Below are positions 43,186 through 52,323 of a stretch of 64,000 bases of DNA, piece by piece (positions within the stretch are counted from its first letter, which is position 1; every line of letters begins with the position of its first letter). The stretch comes from DASUBN01 sp036263155 (lineage in GTDB: Bacteria; Pseudomonadota; Gammaproteobacteria; Natronospirales; REEB76): positions 1-64,000 of the forward strand of contig DATAHN010000085.1 in NCBI GenBank assembly GCA_036263155.1. Reading direction: 5' to 3'. A program made the position numbers and the translations under genes. The notes beneath the pieces are model-generated. The model saw only the letters and a program-made list of their open reading frames with translations. It ran no database searches and had not been told where the DNA came from.

Positions 43186-44472
43186 TTAGAGCACGAGCCC
43201 CCGGGCTTCCGACAGGATCTTGGAGAGGAAGGTGGTAAAGCGCGCCGCCGACGCACCATCGATGACCCGGTGGTCATAGGAAAGCGACAGTGGCAGCATG
43301 AGCCGCGGCTGGAAGGCCTTGCCGTCCCACACCGGCTTCATCTGGGACTTGGAGACGCCGAGGATGGCCACCTCCGGCGCGTTCACGATGGGGGTGAAGG
43401 CAGTGCCGCCGATGCCGCCCAGGCTCGAGATGCTGAAGCAGCCGCCCATCATGTCGTCAGCCTTGAGCTTGCCATCGCGGGCCTTGGCGGCGAGCTCACC
43501 CAGTTCCTTCGCCACCTCGAAGACGTTCTTCCTGTCGGCATCGCGGATCACCGGCACCACCAGGCCGTTGGGGGTGTCCGCCGCGAAACCGATGTGGATG
43601 TACTTCTTCATCACCTGGTTCTGGCCCGTGGGATCCAGGGAGGAGTTGAAGTCCGGATACTCCTTGAGCGCGGCGACGCTGGCCTTCACCAGGAAGGCGA
43701 GCGGCGTGAGCTTGGCGCCGATCTTCTCGGCGTCGGACTTGAGTTCCTTGCGCAGGTTCTCGAGATCGGTGATGTCCGCCTCGTCGTGCTGTGTGACGTG
43801 GGGCACGTTGACCCAGGCGGCCTGCAGGCGCGGCCCGGAGATCTTCTTGATGCGGGAGAGCGGCTTGATTTCCACCGCGCCGAAGCGCGCGAAGTCCACC
43901 TCCGGCACCTTGGGCAGTCCACCGCCGCCGGCCATGGCGCCGCCCTGCATGACAGCCTTTACGAAGGCCTTCACGTCATCGGGCGTGATGCGTCCCTTGC
44001 GGCCGGAGCCGTTGACACGGGAGAGGTCCACGCCCAGTTCGCGGGCGAACTTGCGCACCGAGGGACCGGCATGGGCCTTGCCGAAACCGGATTCGTTAAT
44101 GGGCGGCAAGGAAGTGGGCGCAGCTGCGCGCGAGGCCTGAGGTGCAGGCGCAGGAGCGGCTTTCGGCGCTTCCTTCGTGGGTGCCGGGGCCTTGGCCGGA
44201 GCGGCAGCGGCAGCGGCAGGCTTGGATGCCTCCGCCTCCGCGTCCATGACGAGTACCAGGGTGCCTTCTGAGACCTTGTCACCCTTCTTCACCGCCACGC
44301 TCTTGACGGTACCTGCGTACGGCGCGGGCACGTCCATAGCGGCCTTGTCGGTCTCGAGGGTGATGAGGCCCTGTTCCTTGGCGACCTTGTCGCCGGCCTT
44401 GACCATGACCTCGATGACCTCGACGCCCTGGAAGTTGCCGATGTCCGGGACTTTGATTTCTTTTTCCGCCAC
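43186..44472 (-). CDS. aceF: Pyruvate dehydrogenase E2, dihydrolipoyl acetyltransferase
   Basis: 428 residues. One lipoyl domain (1–~75, LETDKAAMD), an Ala/Pro linker, the peripheral-subunit-binding domain (SVRKFARELGVDLSRVNGSG, ~140–159) and the catalytic domain with DHRVIDGASAARF near the C-terminus. It transfers the acetyl group to CoA and forms the complex core. Many enterobacterial E2s have three lipoyl domains; here one is on E2 and one on E3. It starts 11 bases after aceE. Confidence 0.96.
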   Translation of the reverse strand: MAEKEIKVPDIGNFQGVEVIEVMVKAGDKVAKEQGLITLETDKAAMDVPAPYAGTVKSVAVKKGDKVSEGTLVLVMDAEAEASKPAAAAAAPAKAPAPTKEAPKAAPAPAPQASRAAAPTSLPPINESGFGKAHAGPSVRKFARELGVDLSRVNGSGRKGRITPDDVKAFVKAVMQGGAMAGGGGLPKVPEVDFARFGAVEIKPLSRIKKISGPRLQAAWVNVPHVTQHDEADITDLENLRKELKSDAEKIGAKLTPLAFLVKASVAALKEYPDFNSSLDPTGQNQVMKKYIHIGFAADTPNGLVVPVIRDADRKNVFEVAKELGELAAKARDGKLKADDMMGGCFSISSLGGIGGTAFTPIVNAPEVAILGVSKSQMKPVWDGKAFQPRLMLPLSLSYDHRVIDGASAARFTTFLSKILSEARGLVL

Positions 44473-44483
44473 GGCGCTTCTCC

Positions 44484-47150
44484 TTACACCGTGACCGGGT
44501 TGGGCTTGTTCGGATCGATGCCGTATTTCTTCATGGCCTCGACCACCTTCTTGGCATCCAGCTGACCTTCGTCCGCCAGGGACTTAAGCGCGGCGACCGT
44601 GACGTAGCGGCGGTCCACCTCGAAGAAGTGGCGCAATCCGGTGCGGGTGTCGCTGCGGCCATAGCCGTCGGTACCCAGCACCGTATAGCGGCGCGGAACG
44701 TACTCGCGCACCTGGTCGGCGAAGAGCTTCATGTAGTCGGTGGCGGCGATCACCGGGCCAGCATGCTTCTCCAGCATCTGGGTCACGTAAGGGATGCGGG
44801 GCTTCTCCCCGGCATGGAACAGGTTCCAACGGCTGCAGTCCTGGCCCTCGCGGCGCAGCTCCGTGAAGCTGGTGGCGCTCCATACGTCCGCCGACACGCC
44901 CCACTCCTTCTCGAGCATCTCGGCGGCGGCCTCCACCTCGCGCAGGATGGTGCCGGAGCCCATGAGCTGCACGCGCAGCTTGTTCTTTCCGCCTTCCTTC
45001 AAGAGGTACAGGCCCTTGAGGATGCCCTGCTCAGCGCCCGCCGGCATGGCCGGCTGCGCATAGTTCTCGTTCATGCAGGTCAGGTAGTAGAAGACATTCT
45101 CCTGCTCCTGGAACATCCGGCGCATGCCGTCCTGCACGATCACCGCCACCTCATAGGCATAGGTGGGATCGTAGGACACGCAGTTGGGGATGGTGGAGGA
45201 CATGATGTGGCTGTGGCCGTCCTCGTGCTGCAGGCCCTCGCCCTCCAGCGTGGTTCTTCCTGCGGTACCTCCGATGAGGAAGCCGCGAGCCTGGATGTCC
45301 CCAGCCGCCCAGGCCAGGTCGCCGATGCGCTGGAAGCCGAACATGGAGTAGTAGATGTAGAACGGGACCATCTGCACGCCGTGGTTGCTGTAGGCGGTGG
45401 CCGCGGAAATCCAGGAGGACATGGAGCCGGCCTCGGTGATGCCCTCTTCGAGGATCTGGCCGGACTTGTCTTCCTTGTAGAACATGAGCTGGTCGGCGTC
45501 GGCGGGCTCGTAGAGCTGGCCCACGGAGGAGTAGATGCCGATCTGGCGGAACAGGCCTTCCATGCCGAAGGTGCGTGCCTCGTCCGGAACGATGGGCACG
45601 ACGTGCCTGCCGATGCCCTTGTCCTTCACCAGCGCGGTGATGATGCGCACGATCGCCATGGTGGTGGAGATCTCGCGGTCGCCGGTGCTCTCGAGGAAGG
45701 TCTTGAAGAAGTCCAGCGCCGGCACCGGCAGCGCCTTCGCCTTGCGGCGGCGCTGCGGCAGGTAGCCGCCCAGCTTCTCGCGGCGGGCCTTGAGGTACTT
45801 CACCTCGTCGCTGTCCGCCGGCGGACGGGCGAACGGGACCTTGCCGATCTCCTCGTTACTGACCGGGATGTTGAAGGTGTCGCGGAAGGCCTTGAGTGCG
45901 TCCTCGTCCAGCTTCTTCTGCTGGTGCGCGCCCATGGCGCCTTGGCCTGACTTGCCCATGCCGAAGCCCTTGACGGTCTTCGCCAGGATCACTGTGGGCT
46001 GGCCCTTGTGGGTGACCGCCGCCTGGTAGGCCGCGTGCACCTTGCGCGCGTCGTGGCCGCCGCGGTTCAGGTTCCAGATCTCCTCGTCGCTCATGTTGGC
46101 GACCATCTCCAGGAGTTCCGGGTACTTGCCGAAGAACTTCTCGCGGACGAACTTGCCGTCCTTGGACTTGAAGTTCTGGTACTCGCCGTCCACGCACTCC
46201 ATCATGAGGCGCTTCAGGAGGTCATCCTTGTCGCGCTCAAGCAGCGGATCCCAGCGCGAGCCCCACAGCACCTTGATCACGTTCCAGCCGCTGCCGCGGA
46301 AGTTCGCCTCCAGTTCCTGGATGATCTTGCCGTTGCCGCGTACCGGGCCGTCCAGGCGCTGCAGATTGCAGTTGACCACGAAGATGAGGTTGTCGAGCTT
46401 CTCGCGCGAGGCGAGGGAGATGGCGCCGAGCGACTCCGGCTCGTCCATCTCGCCGTCGCCCAGGAACGCCCATACCTTGCGGTCGCTCTCGGGGATGAAG
46501 CCGCGATGCTCCATGTAGCGCATGAAGCGCGCCTGGTAGATGGCCTGCAGGGGTCCCAGGCCCATGGACACCGTCGGGAACTGCCAGTAGTCCGGCATCA
46601 GCCAGGGATGCGGATAGGAGGTGAGGCCGTCCCGCTCCACCTCTCGGCGGAAGTTCAGGAGCTGCTCCTCGGTGAAGCGCCCCTCCAGGAAGGAACGGGC
46701 ATAGATGCCGGGCGAGGAGTGGCCCTGGATGTAGATCATGTCGCCGCCGTTGTCCTGGGTCGGCGCGCGCCAGAAGTGATTGAAGCCCACCTCATATAAG
46801 GTGCCGGAGGAGGCATAGGTGGCGATGTGGCCGCCGATGCCTGAGTTCGCCTTGTTGGCATGCACCACCATGGCCATGGCGTTCCAGCGCAGGTAAGCCT
46901 CGATGCGCTTCTCGATGGCGCGGTCGCCGGGATAGGCCGGTTGCTGGTTGGCGTTGATGGTGTTGACGTAGGCAGTGTTCGGGCTGTACGGCAGGTAGGC
47001 GCCGCTGCGGCGCGCTTTATCTATCAGCTGTTCGATGAGGAAGTGGGCGCGCTCGGCACCCTCCACGTCCAGCACCGACGCCAGGGCATCGAGCCACTCG
47101 TGGGTCTCGGCCGGATCCAGGTCCTCGATGTTCGTCATGTCGTTCGCCAT
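44484..47150 (-). CDS. aceE: Pyruvate dehydrogenase E1 component (homodimeric)
   Basis: 888 residues from the ATG at 47150 (MANDMTNIEDLDPAETHEWL); the frame stays open far upstream opposite the aminopeptidase gene, but that is a shadow. The thiamine diphosphate motif begins GDGEMDEPES, and SGIGGHIATYAS and GQGAMGAHQQKKL are family signatures. It decarboxylates pyruvate and acetylates lipoyl-E2. First gene of the operon. A terminator-like hairpin lies 40–60 bases before the start. Confidence 0.97.
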   Translation of the reverse strand: MANDMTNIEDLDPAETHEWLDALASVLDVEGAERAHFLIEQLIDKARRSGAYLPYSPNTAYVNTINANQQPAYPGDRAIEKRIEAYLRWNAMAMVVHANKANSGIGGHIATYASSGTLYEVGFNHFWRAPTQDNGGDMIYIQGHSSPGIYARSFLEGRFTEEQLLNFRREVERDGLTSYPHPWLMPDYWQFPTVSMGLGPLQAIYQARFMRYMEHRGFIPESDRKVWAFLGDGEMDEPESLGAISLASREKLDNLIFVVNCNLQRLDGPVRGNGKIIQELEANFRGSGWNVIKVLWGSRWDPLLERDKDDLLKRLMMECVDGEYQNFKSKDGKFVREKFFGKYPELLEMVANMSDEEIWNLNRGGHDARKVHAAYQAAVTHKGQPTVILAKTVKGFGMGKSGQGAMGAHQQKKLDEDALKAFRDTFNIPVSNEEIGKVPFARPPADSDEVKYLKARREKLGGYLPQRRRKAKALPVPALDFFKTFLESTGDREISTTMAIVRIITALVKDKGIGRHVVPIVPDEARTFGMEGLFRQIGIYSSVGQLYEPADADQLMFYKEDKSGQILEEGITEAGSMSSWISAATAYSNHGVQMVPFYIYYSMFGFQRIGDLAWAAGDIQARGFLIGGTAGRTTLEGEGLQHEDGHSHIMSSTIPNCVSYDPTYAYEVAVIVQDGMRRMFQEQENVFYYLTCMNENYAQPAMPAGAEQGILKGLYLLKEGGKNKLRVQLMGSGTILREVEAAAEMLEKEWGVSADVWSATSFTELRREGQDCSRWNLFHAGEKPRIPYVTQMLEKHAGPVIAATDYMKLFADQVREYVPRRYTVLGTDGYGRSDTRTGLRHFFEVDRRYVTVAALKSLADEGQLDAKKVVEAMKKYGIDPNKPNPVTV

Positions 47151-47182
47151 GGCAAGGCATGCCCTGTGGTTATCGCGTCGTA

Positions 47183-47211
47183 CGGGGAATAAAAACCCCG
47201 CCGCCGCGGGG
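47183..47211 (-). promoter_or_regulatory. Terminator-like hairpin in the aceE leader
   Basis: On the minus strand CCCCGC (47211–47206) and GCGGGG (47201–47196) form a hairpin followed by TTTTTATT. The 3' arm can instead pair with CCCCG at 47187–47183. It is oriented as an intrinsic terminator for transcripts entering aceE, with a possible alternative fold. No gene upstream on that strand needs termination. Confidence 0.5.
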
Positions 47212-47315
47212 TGTACGGCCGACTTAAGGCCGTCCCGATGCTGGTCTCGCGCTTTCGGCAGGGCCGGAAGCCCTATATCATCACTCCCGGAAATCCCACC
47301 GGTCCGGACCACCCG

Positions 47316-48809
47316 ATGCCCGCCAAGCTGCCGCGTCTTCCCAGGTTCGAGATACGCCAGCTGGCCGTGGATGCCGCCCGGGTGGATGCCCTGGACGCGG
47401 TCATTATACTGCTGCCGGAAAGCGCGCTCCAAAAGCGCTGGCCGGAATTTGCCCACTCTGAACGGCTGCAGAAACGCCTGGACGGCAAGAAGACGCTCGC
47501 CCCGACGCGCGTGGACCTGGCCAATGGCCGCGGCACGGTCGCGGTCCTGGCCGGCTACAAGCCGGACGCCTCCACGTTCGATCTCCTCACCCTCGCCCGC
47601 CGCTGCATCGCCAAGGTGCGTGAGAGCGAGGCGGCGGATGTGGGAGTGATGCTGCCGGCAGTGGACGAGACCCGTCGGCCGGCGCTGCTGGACGCGGTGG
47701 TATCCGCGGCGGCGGCCTCGAACTTCGATGCACCGAGCTTCAAGGCCGAGCCGGCCGGGATCCGCCACATCCGCAACCTGGTGCTGCTCCATGGCAGCAA
47801 ACCGCTGGACTTCAGCCGGCGCCTGGCGGAGGCGGAAGGCAATGCCCTCGCCCGCTGGCTCACGCTGCTGCCGGCGAACTACCTCACGCCCGGCCTCTAC
47901 CTGAGCTACGTGAAGGAACTCGCCCGGCGCGAGGGTTGGAAGCTCGAGTTCCTGGATGAGAAGAAATTGCATAAGGCAGGCGCCGGCGCATTTCTGGCGG
48001 TGAGCCGGGGCAGCGCCGAACGTGATGCCGGCATCGTGCACCTCACGTACAAGCCAGCCAAACTGGCGAAGGGTGCCAAGCCTCTCGCGCTGGTGGGCAA
48101 GGGCATCTGCTACGACACCGGCGGCGTGAACCTGAAGTCCGCCAAGTCCATGTTCGGCATGCACGGTGACATGCAGGGCTCGGCGGTGGCGCTGGGCACG
48201 CTGCTCGCCCTCACCCGCCTCAAGGCGCCATTCCCGGTGGATGCCTGGCTCGCGCTCTCGCGCAACGAGATCGGCCCACGGGCCTATACCCAGAACGAGG
48301 TGGTGCGCGCCTCCAACGGCGTCACCATCGAGATCGTGCACACGGATGCGGAAGGCCGCATGGTGCTGTCGGACACCCTGGCCCTGGCGAGCCGCAGCGC
48401 GCCGGGCCTGATGCTGGACTACGCGACGCTCACCGGAAGCTGCATCGTGGCGCTCGGCAGCCGCTATGCCGGCGCCTTCACCCGTGATGGCGAACTCGGC
48501 AAGGCGGTCATCGCCGCGGGCGTCGCGAGCGGCGAGCGGGTCTGGCCCCTGCCGGTGGACGCGGACTACGACGAAGCCATCGAGAGCCAGGTGGCGGACG
48601 TCAAACAGTGCATCATCGAGAGTGAGGCGGACCACATCCTCGCGGCACGCTTCCTGGGCCGCTTCGTGCCGGACTCGGTACCCTGGGTGCACGTGGACCT
48701 GTCCTGCGCGGAGCACAAGGGCGGCCTCGCCCATGTGCCCACCGACACCACTGGTTTCGGCGTACGCTTCACCCTGCAGCTGCTGCAGGACCAGGGCATG
48801 GTGGCATGA
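47316..48809 (+). CDS. pepA: M17 leucyl aminopeptidase family protein
   Basis: 497 residues from the ATG at 47316; starts at 47238 or 47211 are possible. The N-terminal half is a poorly conserved alpha/beta domain. The catalytic half has GKGICYDTGGVNLK (metal-ligand Lys and Asp), HGDMQGSAVALGT and HTDAEGRMVL (Asp, Glu and catalytic Arg). It removes N-terminal amino acids using two metal ions. Divergence from E. coli PepA around MHGDMQ suggests the PepB-like/M17 side group. It overlaps pyrC by four bases. Confidence 0.9.
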   Translation: MPAKLPRLPRFEIRQLAVDAARVDALDAVIILLPESALQKRWPEFAHSERLQKRLDGKKTLAPTRVDLANGRGTVAVLAGYKPDASTFDLLTLARRCIAKVRESEAADVGVMLPAVDETRRPALLDAVVSAAAASNFDAPSFKAEPAGIRHIRNLVLLHGSKPLDFSRRLAEAEGNALARWLTLLPANYLTPGLYLSYVKELARREGWKLEFLDEKKLHKAGAGAFLAVSRGSAERDAGIVHLTYKPAKLAKGAKPLALVGKGICYDTGGVNLKSAKSMFGMHGDMQGSAVALGTLLALTRLKAPFPVDAWLALSRNEIGPRAYTQNEVVRASNGVTIEIVHTDAEGRMVLSDTLALASRSAPGLMLDYATLTGSCIVALGSRYAGAFTRDGELGKAVIAAGVASGERVWPLPVDADYDEAIESQVADVKQCIIESEADHILAARFLGRFVPDSVPWVHVDLSCAEHKGGLAHVPTDTTGFGVRFTLQLLQDQGMVA

Positions 48810-49837
48810 ACCAGCTCACCCTCATCCGTCCTGACGACTGGCACCTGCACCTCAGGGATGGCGCGCTGCTGAAGGACATACTGCCCCACACGGCGGCGCG
48901 CTTCGGCCGCGCCATCGTGATGCCCAACCTCAAGCCGCCCGTGACCACCCTGGAGCTGGCGCTGCAATACCGCGAGCGCATCATGGCGGTGATGCCGAAA
49001 GGCTCCGACTTCACGCCCCTCATGACGCTCTACCTCACGGAGAGCACCTCGCCGGAAGAGATCCACAGGGCGAAGGCCAATGGCCACGTGCACGCGGTGA
49101 AGTATTACCCGGCCGGCGCCACCACCAACGCGGATTCCGGCGTGCGCGACATCCTGCGCTGCCAGAAGGTGCTGGAGACCATGGCTGACGTGGGCCTGCC
49201 GCTCCTGATCCATGGCGAGGTGACGGACCCGGCGGTGGACGTGTTCGACCGGGAGGCGGTGTTCATAGACAAGGTACTCGCGCCCCTGGCGCAGCGCCTG
49301 CCTAACCTCAAGGTGGTGCTGGAGCACATCACCACCAAGACCGCTGTGGATTTCGTGCGCGCGGCGCCGGCGAACGTGGGCGCCACCCTCACGCCACAGC
49401 ACCTGCTGCACAACCGTAACGCCATCTTCAAGGGCGGCATCCGCCCGCACCTGTATTGCCTCCCGATCCTGAAACGCGAGCGGGACCGGGAAGCGCTGGT
49501 GCAGGCGGCAGTGAGCGGCGATCCCAAGTTCTTCCTGGGTACCGACAGCGCGCCTCACGCCCAATACCTCAAGGAGAATGCCTGCGGCTGCGCCGGCATT
49601 TACACCGCCCACGCCGCCATCGAGCTCTATGCCGAGGTGTTCGAAGCGGCAGGCCGGCTCGACCGACTGGAGGGTTTCGCCAGCTTCCACGGCGCGGACT
49701 TCTACGGCCTGCCCCGCAACCGCGACCGCATCACTCTCGTGAGGAAGCCCTGGACGCCGCCCGAGAGCTATGCCTTCGGCGAGCACCGGCTGGTACCGTT
49801 CCGAGCCGGCGAGGAAGTGAGCTGGACCCTGGGTTGA
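48806..49837 (+). CDS. pyrC: Dihydroorotase
   Basis: 343 residues, the class II length. It cyclises carbamoyl-aspartate to dihydroorotate in pyrimidine synthesis. Metal ligands are visible in RPDDWHLHLRDG. The lysine carboxylated in this family is in HAVKYYPAGATTN. The substrate loop is GTDSAPHA. Its ATG overlaps the aminopeptidase stop, and rnt follows 40 bases later. Confidence 0.96.
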   Translation: MNQLTLIRPDDWHLHLRDGALLKDILPHTAARFGRAIVMPNLKPPVTTLELALQYRERIMAVMPKGSDFTPLMTLYLTESTSPEEIHRAKANGHVHAVKYYPAGATTNADSGVRDILRCQKVLETMADVGLPLLIHGEVTDPAVDVFDREAVFIDKVLAPLAQRLPNLKVVLEHITTKTAVDFVRAAPANVGATLTPQHLLHNRNAIFKGGIRPHLYCLPILKRERDREALVQAAVSGDPKFFLGTDSAPHAQYLKENACGCAGIYTAHAAIELYAEVFEAAGRLDRLEGFASFHGADFYGLPRNRDRITLVRKPWTPPESYAFGEHRLVPFRAGEEVSWTLG

Positions 49838-49877
49838 GCGTATCTTCCCCCGTACGCTTCCTTTATCCTGCTCCCCC

Positions 49878-50513
49878 ATGGACCACTCAACCCACCCGCA
49901 CCCTTTCTCCCAGCGCTTCCGCGGCTTCCTGCCGGTGGTGGTGGACGTGGAGACCGGCGGCTTCAACGCGCAGACCGACGCACTGCTGGAGATCGCGGGT
50001 GTGCTGCTGGAGATGGACGACTCCGGCCGGATCCGGCGGGGCTCTACCCACAGCTTCCACGTGCAGCCCTTCGAGGGCGCGAACATGGAGCCGGCGGCGC
50101 TCGCCATCACCGGCATCGACCCCTACCACCCGCTGCGTCCGGCGCTGCCGGAGCGCGAAGCCCTGCGGCGCCTGTTCCGCGAGGTGCGCAACGAGCTGGA
50201 CAAGTACGGCTGCACCCGGGCGGTGCTGGTGGGACACAACTCCTTCTTCGACCTGAACTTCCTTAATGCCGCCGTGGCGCGCAGCGGCGTCAAGCGCAAC
50301 CCGTTCCACCCCTTCTCGAGCTTCGACACCGCCACCCTGGGCGGCGTGGCGGTCGGACAGACGGTGCTGGCGCGGGCGGCGGAGGCCATGGGCCTGGCCT
50401 GGGACAGCGCCGCGGCCCATTCCGCCTCTTACGATGCGGAGAAGACCGCCGACCTCTTCTGCGAGATCGTCAACCGCTTCCAGGACATCTACCTGGCTTC
50501 TCTGAAGCGCTGA
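49878..50513 (+). CDS. rnt: Ribonuclease T
   Basis: 211 residues. A DEDDh exonuclease that trims tRNA and 5S/23S rRNA 3' ends. ExoI motif DVETGGFNAQTD, ExoII GHNSFFDLNFLNAA, ExoIII HSASYDAEKTADLF. The pairing with grxD, convergent across a shared terminator, is common in Gammaproteobacteria. Confidence 0.97.
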   Translation: MDHSTHPHPFSQRFRGFLPVVVDVETGGFNAQTDALLEIAGVLLEMDDSGRIRRGSTHSFHVQPFEGANMEPAALAITGIDPYHPLRPALPEREALRRLFREVRNELDKYGCTRAVLVGHNSFFDLNFLNAAVARSGVKRNPFHPFSSFDTATLGGVAVGQTVLARAAEAMGLAWDSAAAHSASYDAEKTADLFCEIVNRFQDIYLASLKR

Positions 50514-50546
50514 AAAAGAAACGGGGCCGCAAGGCCCCGTTTCCTT
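50512..50546. terminator. Bidirectional terminator between rnt and grxD
   Basis: AAACGGGGCC (50519–50528) and GGCCCCGTTT (50533–50542) form a 10-bp stem with a GCAA tetraloop. Tails are TTTCCTTGTT rightward and TTTCTTTTTC leftward, so it can serve both convergent genes. Confidence 0.9.
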
Positions 50547-50564
50547 GTTGCCGCCGCGGCGGCT

Positions 50565-50891
50565 TCAGGCGTGATTTATGCCTTTGTCGTCCAGCAGCTT
50601 CTTCAGCTCGCCGGACTCGAACATCTCGACGGTGATGTCGCAACCGCCGATGAGCTCGCCCTTCACGAACAGCTGCGGGAAGGTCGGCCAGTTGGAGTAG
50701 CGCGGCAAGTTGGCGCGCACCTCCGGCTCGGCCAGCACGTTGACGTGCCCGAACTCCACACCCAGTGCCTTCAGCACCTGGGAGGTGCGGGCCGAGAAGC
50801 CGCACTGCGGGAAGTCCGGGGTGCCCTTCATGAAGAGCACCACCGGCCGGCTCTCGATCTCGCGCTTGATGCGTTCCACCACCTCGTCCAT
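50565..50891 (-). CDS. grxD: Monothiol glutaredoxin Grx4
   Basis: 108 residues with the CGFS active site (FPQCGFSART). The typical start reads ERIKREIESRPVVLFMKGTP. It binds and transfers 2Fe-2S clusters with glutathione, usually with a BolA partner. It is preceded by the BON lipoprotein gene at 29 bases. Confidence 0.97.
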   Translation of the reverse strand: MDEVVERIKREIESRPVVLFMKGTPDFPQCGFSARTSQVLKALGVEFGHVNVLAEPEVRANLPRYSNWPTFPQLFVKGELIGGCDITVEMFESGELKKLLDDKGINHA

Positions 50892-50920
50892 CGTCTCCCT
50901 CCGGGAATCGCCCTGTTGCG

Positions 50921-51253
50921 TCAGTCGGATTTCACTTCGATATTGTTGACCACATCCTTCACGCCGTCCACGCTCTTGGCCACGGTCTCGGCCTGGTCCT
51001 TCAGCGCCTGGGTCGGCAGGGTGCCGCTCAGCGCGACCACCTGATGGGTGGTCTCGACATGGATGTCGAAGGACTTCAGGCCCGTGTCACCCAGGAGCTT
51101 GGTCTTCACGGCCGTGGTGAGGTAGGAGTCATCCACGAAAGTCCCGGCCCGCTGGGCCGGCATGGGCTTGTCGCTGGCACAGCCGGTGACGACGGCAGTG
51201 ACGGACACTGTCGACAGCAAGGCGACGATCAAAGCGCTTCTCTTCATGTTCAT
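50921..51253 (-). CDS. BON-domain lipoprotein
   Basis: 110 residues. Lipoprotein signal MKRSALIVALLSTVSVTAVVTGC (the ATG two codons in is an alternative start). One BON domain follows: DSYLTTAVKTKLLGD, DIHVETTHQVVALSGTLP, GVKDVVNNIEV. Such proteins resemble OsmY/DolP, bind membranes and are induced by envelope or osmotic stress. Confidence 0.9.
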   Translation of the reverse strand: MNMKRSALIVALLSTVSVTAVVTGCASDKPMPAQRAGTFVDDSYLTTAVKTKLLGDTGLKSFDIHVETTHQVVALSGTLPTQALKDQAETVAKSVDGVKDVVNNIEVKSD

Positions 51254-51271
51254 TCTTCTATCTCCTCGATT

Positions 51272-51469
51272 TCATTGCCGCGCGGACGCCACCTTGGCAT
51301 GCCGCAGCGGGAGTTCATCGAGTATACGACGCCGTTCTTCCTCAGATAGCCGCATCCAGCCCGCGATCTCGTTTATGTGACGCCTGCACCCCTGACAATA
51401 GTTCGCGTCGTCCAGCATGCAGACCCCTATGCAGGGGGAAGTGACCGTGGAGAGTGCCGGGCTGGACAT
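51272..51469 (-). CDS. DUF1289 protein
   Basis: 65 residues with the DUF1289 signature PCIGVCMLDDANYCQGCRRH, four Cys likely to bind a metal or Fe-S cluster, and GWMRLSEEERRRIL. Small cytosolic protein of unknown function. A minus-strand TATAAT at 51502–51507 lies about 33 bases before the ATG. Confidence 0.9.
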   Translation of the reverse strand: MSSPALSTVTSPCIGVCMLDDANYCQGCRRHINEIAGWMRLSEEERRRILDELPLRHAKVASARQ

Positions 51470-51501
51470 TTGGGGATGCGATGGCGTGGCCTATGGGAAA
51501 G

Positions 51502-51509
51502 ATTATACT
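51502..51509. promoter_or_regulatory. Overlapping divergent -10 boxes
   Basis: ATTATACT reads TATAAT on the minus strand (for DUF1289) and TATACT on the plus strand (for the PuuD-like gene). Clear -35 boxes were not seen on either side. Confidence 0.4.
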
Positions 51510-51591
51510 AGAGCGCATAATGCGATTGGACGTAACGCGTCCCGCCGCGTCCCCCTAGGGTCCCGCGAGAATTCAAACAGAGGAGTATGCG

Positions 51592-52206
51592 ATGAACCCC
51601 CTGAACAGCATCAAAGGCACTCTCACCCTGGGCTTCGTGCTCGCCATCGTGGTGGCGCTGATAGCCAGCATGGGCGTGGGCAGCCTGAACTGGCTGGTCC
51701 TGGTCCGCTGGTTCCATATCCTGGCCGGCATCACCTGGATCGGCCTGCTCTACTACTTCAACTTCGTGCAGACCCCGGCCATGGCCGACGCGGCCGCGGA
51801 CAAGGGTGGCCCGGGCGGGGCCGGCATCTCCAAGTACGTGGCGCCACGCGCCCTGCTGTGGTTCCGCATGTCGGCGGCGGTCACCTGGGTACTGGGCTTC
51901 ATCTACCTGGCCTGGACCGGCAACCTGGGCGCCTTCGCCTTCGGCATGCTGGGCGAGGCAGTGAACACCTACCAGCTCACCATCGGCATCGGCGCCTGGC
52001 TCGGCACCATCATGCTGTTCAACGTGTGGGTGCTGATCTGGCCGAACCAGAAGAAGATCCTCGGCATCGTCGCCGCCAGCGACGAGGAGAAGGCCAAGGC
52101 CCGCAAGGTGGCGGCCATGGCCTCACGCACCAACACCATGCTCTCCATCCCCATGCTGCTGTGCATGGCCTCCGCGTTCCACGGCATGCCCTTGATCCAT
52201 GGCTGA
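51592..52206 (+). CDS. PuuD-like urate hydroxylase N-terminal domain membrane protein
   Basis: 204 residues with about five hydrophobic segments. The family pattern includes RWFHILAGITWIGLLYYFNFVQTP, ALLWFRMSAAVTWVLGF and the late LSIPMLLCMASAFHG. It corresponds to the membrane domain of PuuD urate hydroxylases but lacks the C-terminal cytochrome c domain, so urate oxidation is not assured. Conserved His residues may bind heme. It is followed by a strong terminator. Confidence 0.85.
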   Translation: MNPLNSIKGTLTLGFVLAIVVALIASMGVGSLNWLVLVRWFHILAGITWIGLLYYFNFVQTPAMADAAADKGGPGGAGISKYVAPRALLWFRMSAAVTWVLGFIYLAWTGNLGAFAFGMLGEAVNTYQLTIGIGAWLGTIMLFNVWVLIWPNQKKILGIVAASDEEKAKARKVAAMASRTNTMLSIPMLLCMASAFHGMPLIHG

Positions 52207-52233
52207 GCCCCCGAGCCCAGCGCTCCAAGACAC

Positions 52234-52263
52234 AAAGCCCGGCCGCAAGGCCGGGCTTTTTTT
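52234..52263 (+). terminator. Intrinsic terminator of the PuuD-like gene
   Basis: AAAGCCCGGCC (52234–52244), GCAA loop, GGCCGGGCTTT (52249–52259), then T to 52263. Confidence 0.93.
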
Positions 52264-52288
52264 GCCCCTGGGACAGCTGTGCCGCATT

Positions 52289-52294
52289 TATAAT
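52289..52294 (+). promoter_or_regulatory. Consensus -10 box for nadC
   Basis: TATAAT 30 bases before the nadC ATG, in the gap after the PuuD-like terminator. The -35 is not clear. Confidence 0.5.
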
Positions 52295-52323
52295 AGACAG
52301 TTTATCAGCCAGGCTGCGCCCTA

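Noticed and set aside
47151..48734. N-terminal extension of aceE by over 500 codons
   Set aside because: The extension is antisense to the M17 aminopeptidase. AceE family proteins begin close to the ATG at 47150.
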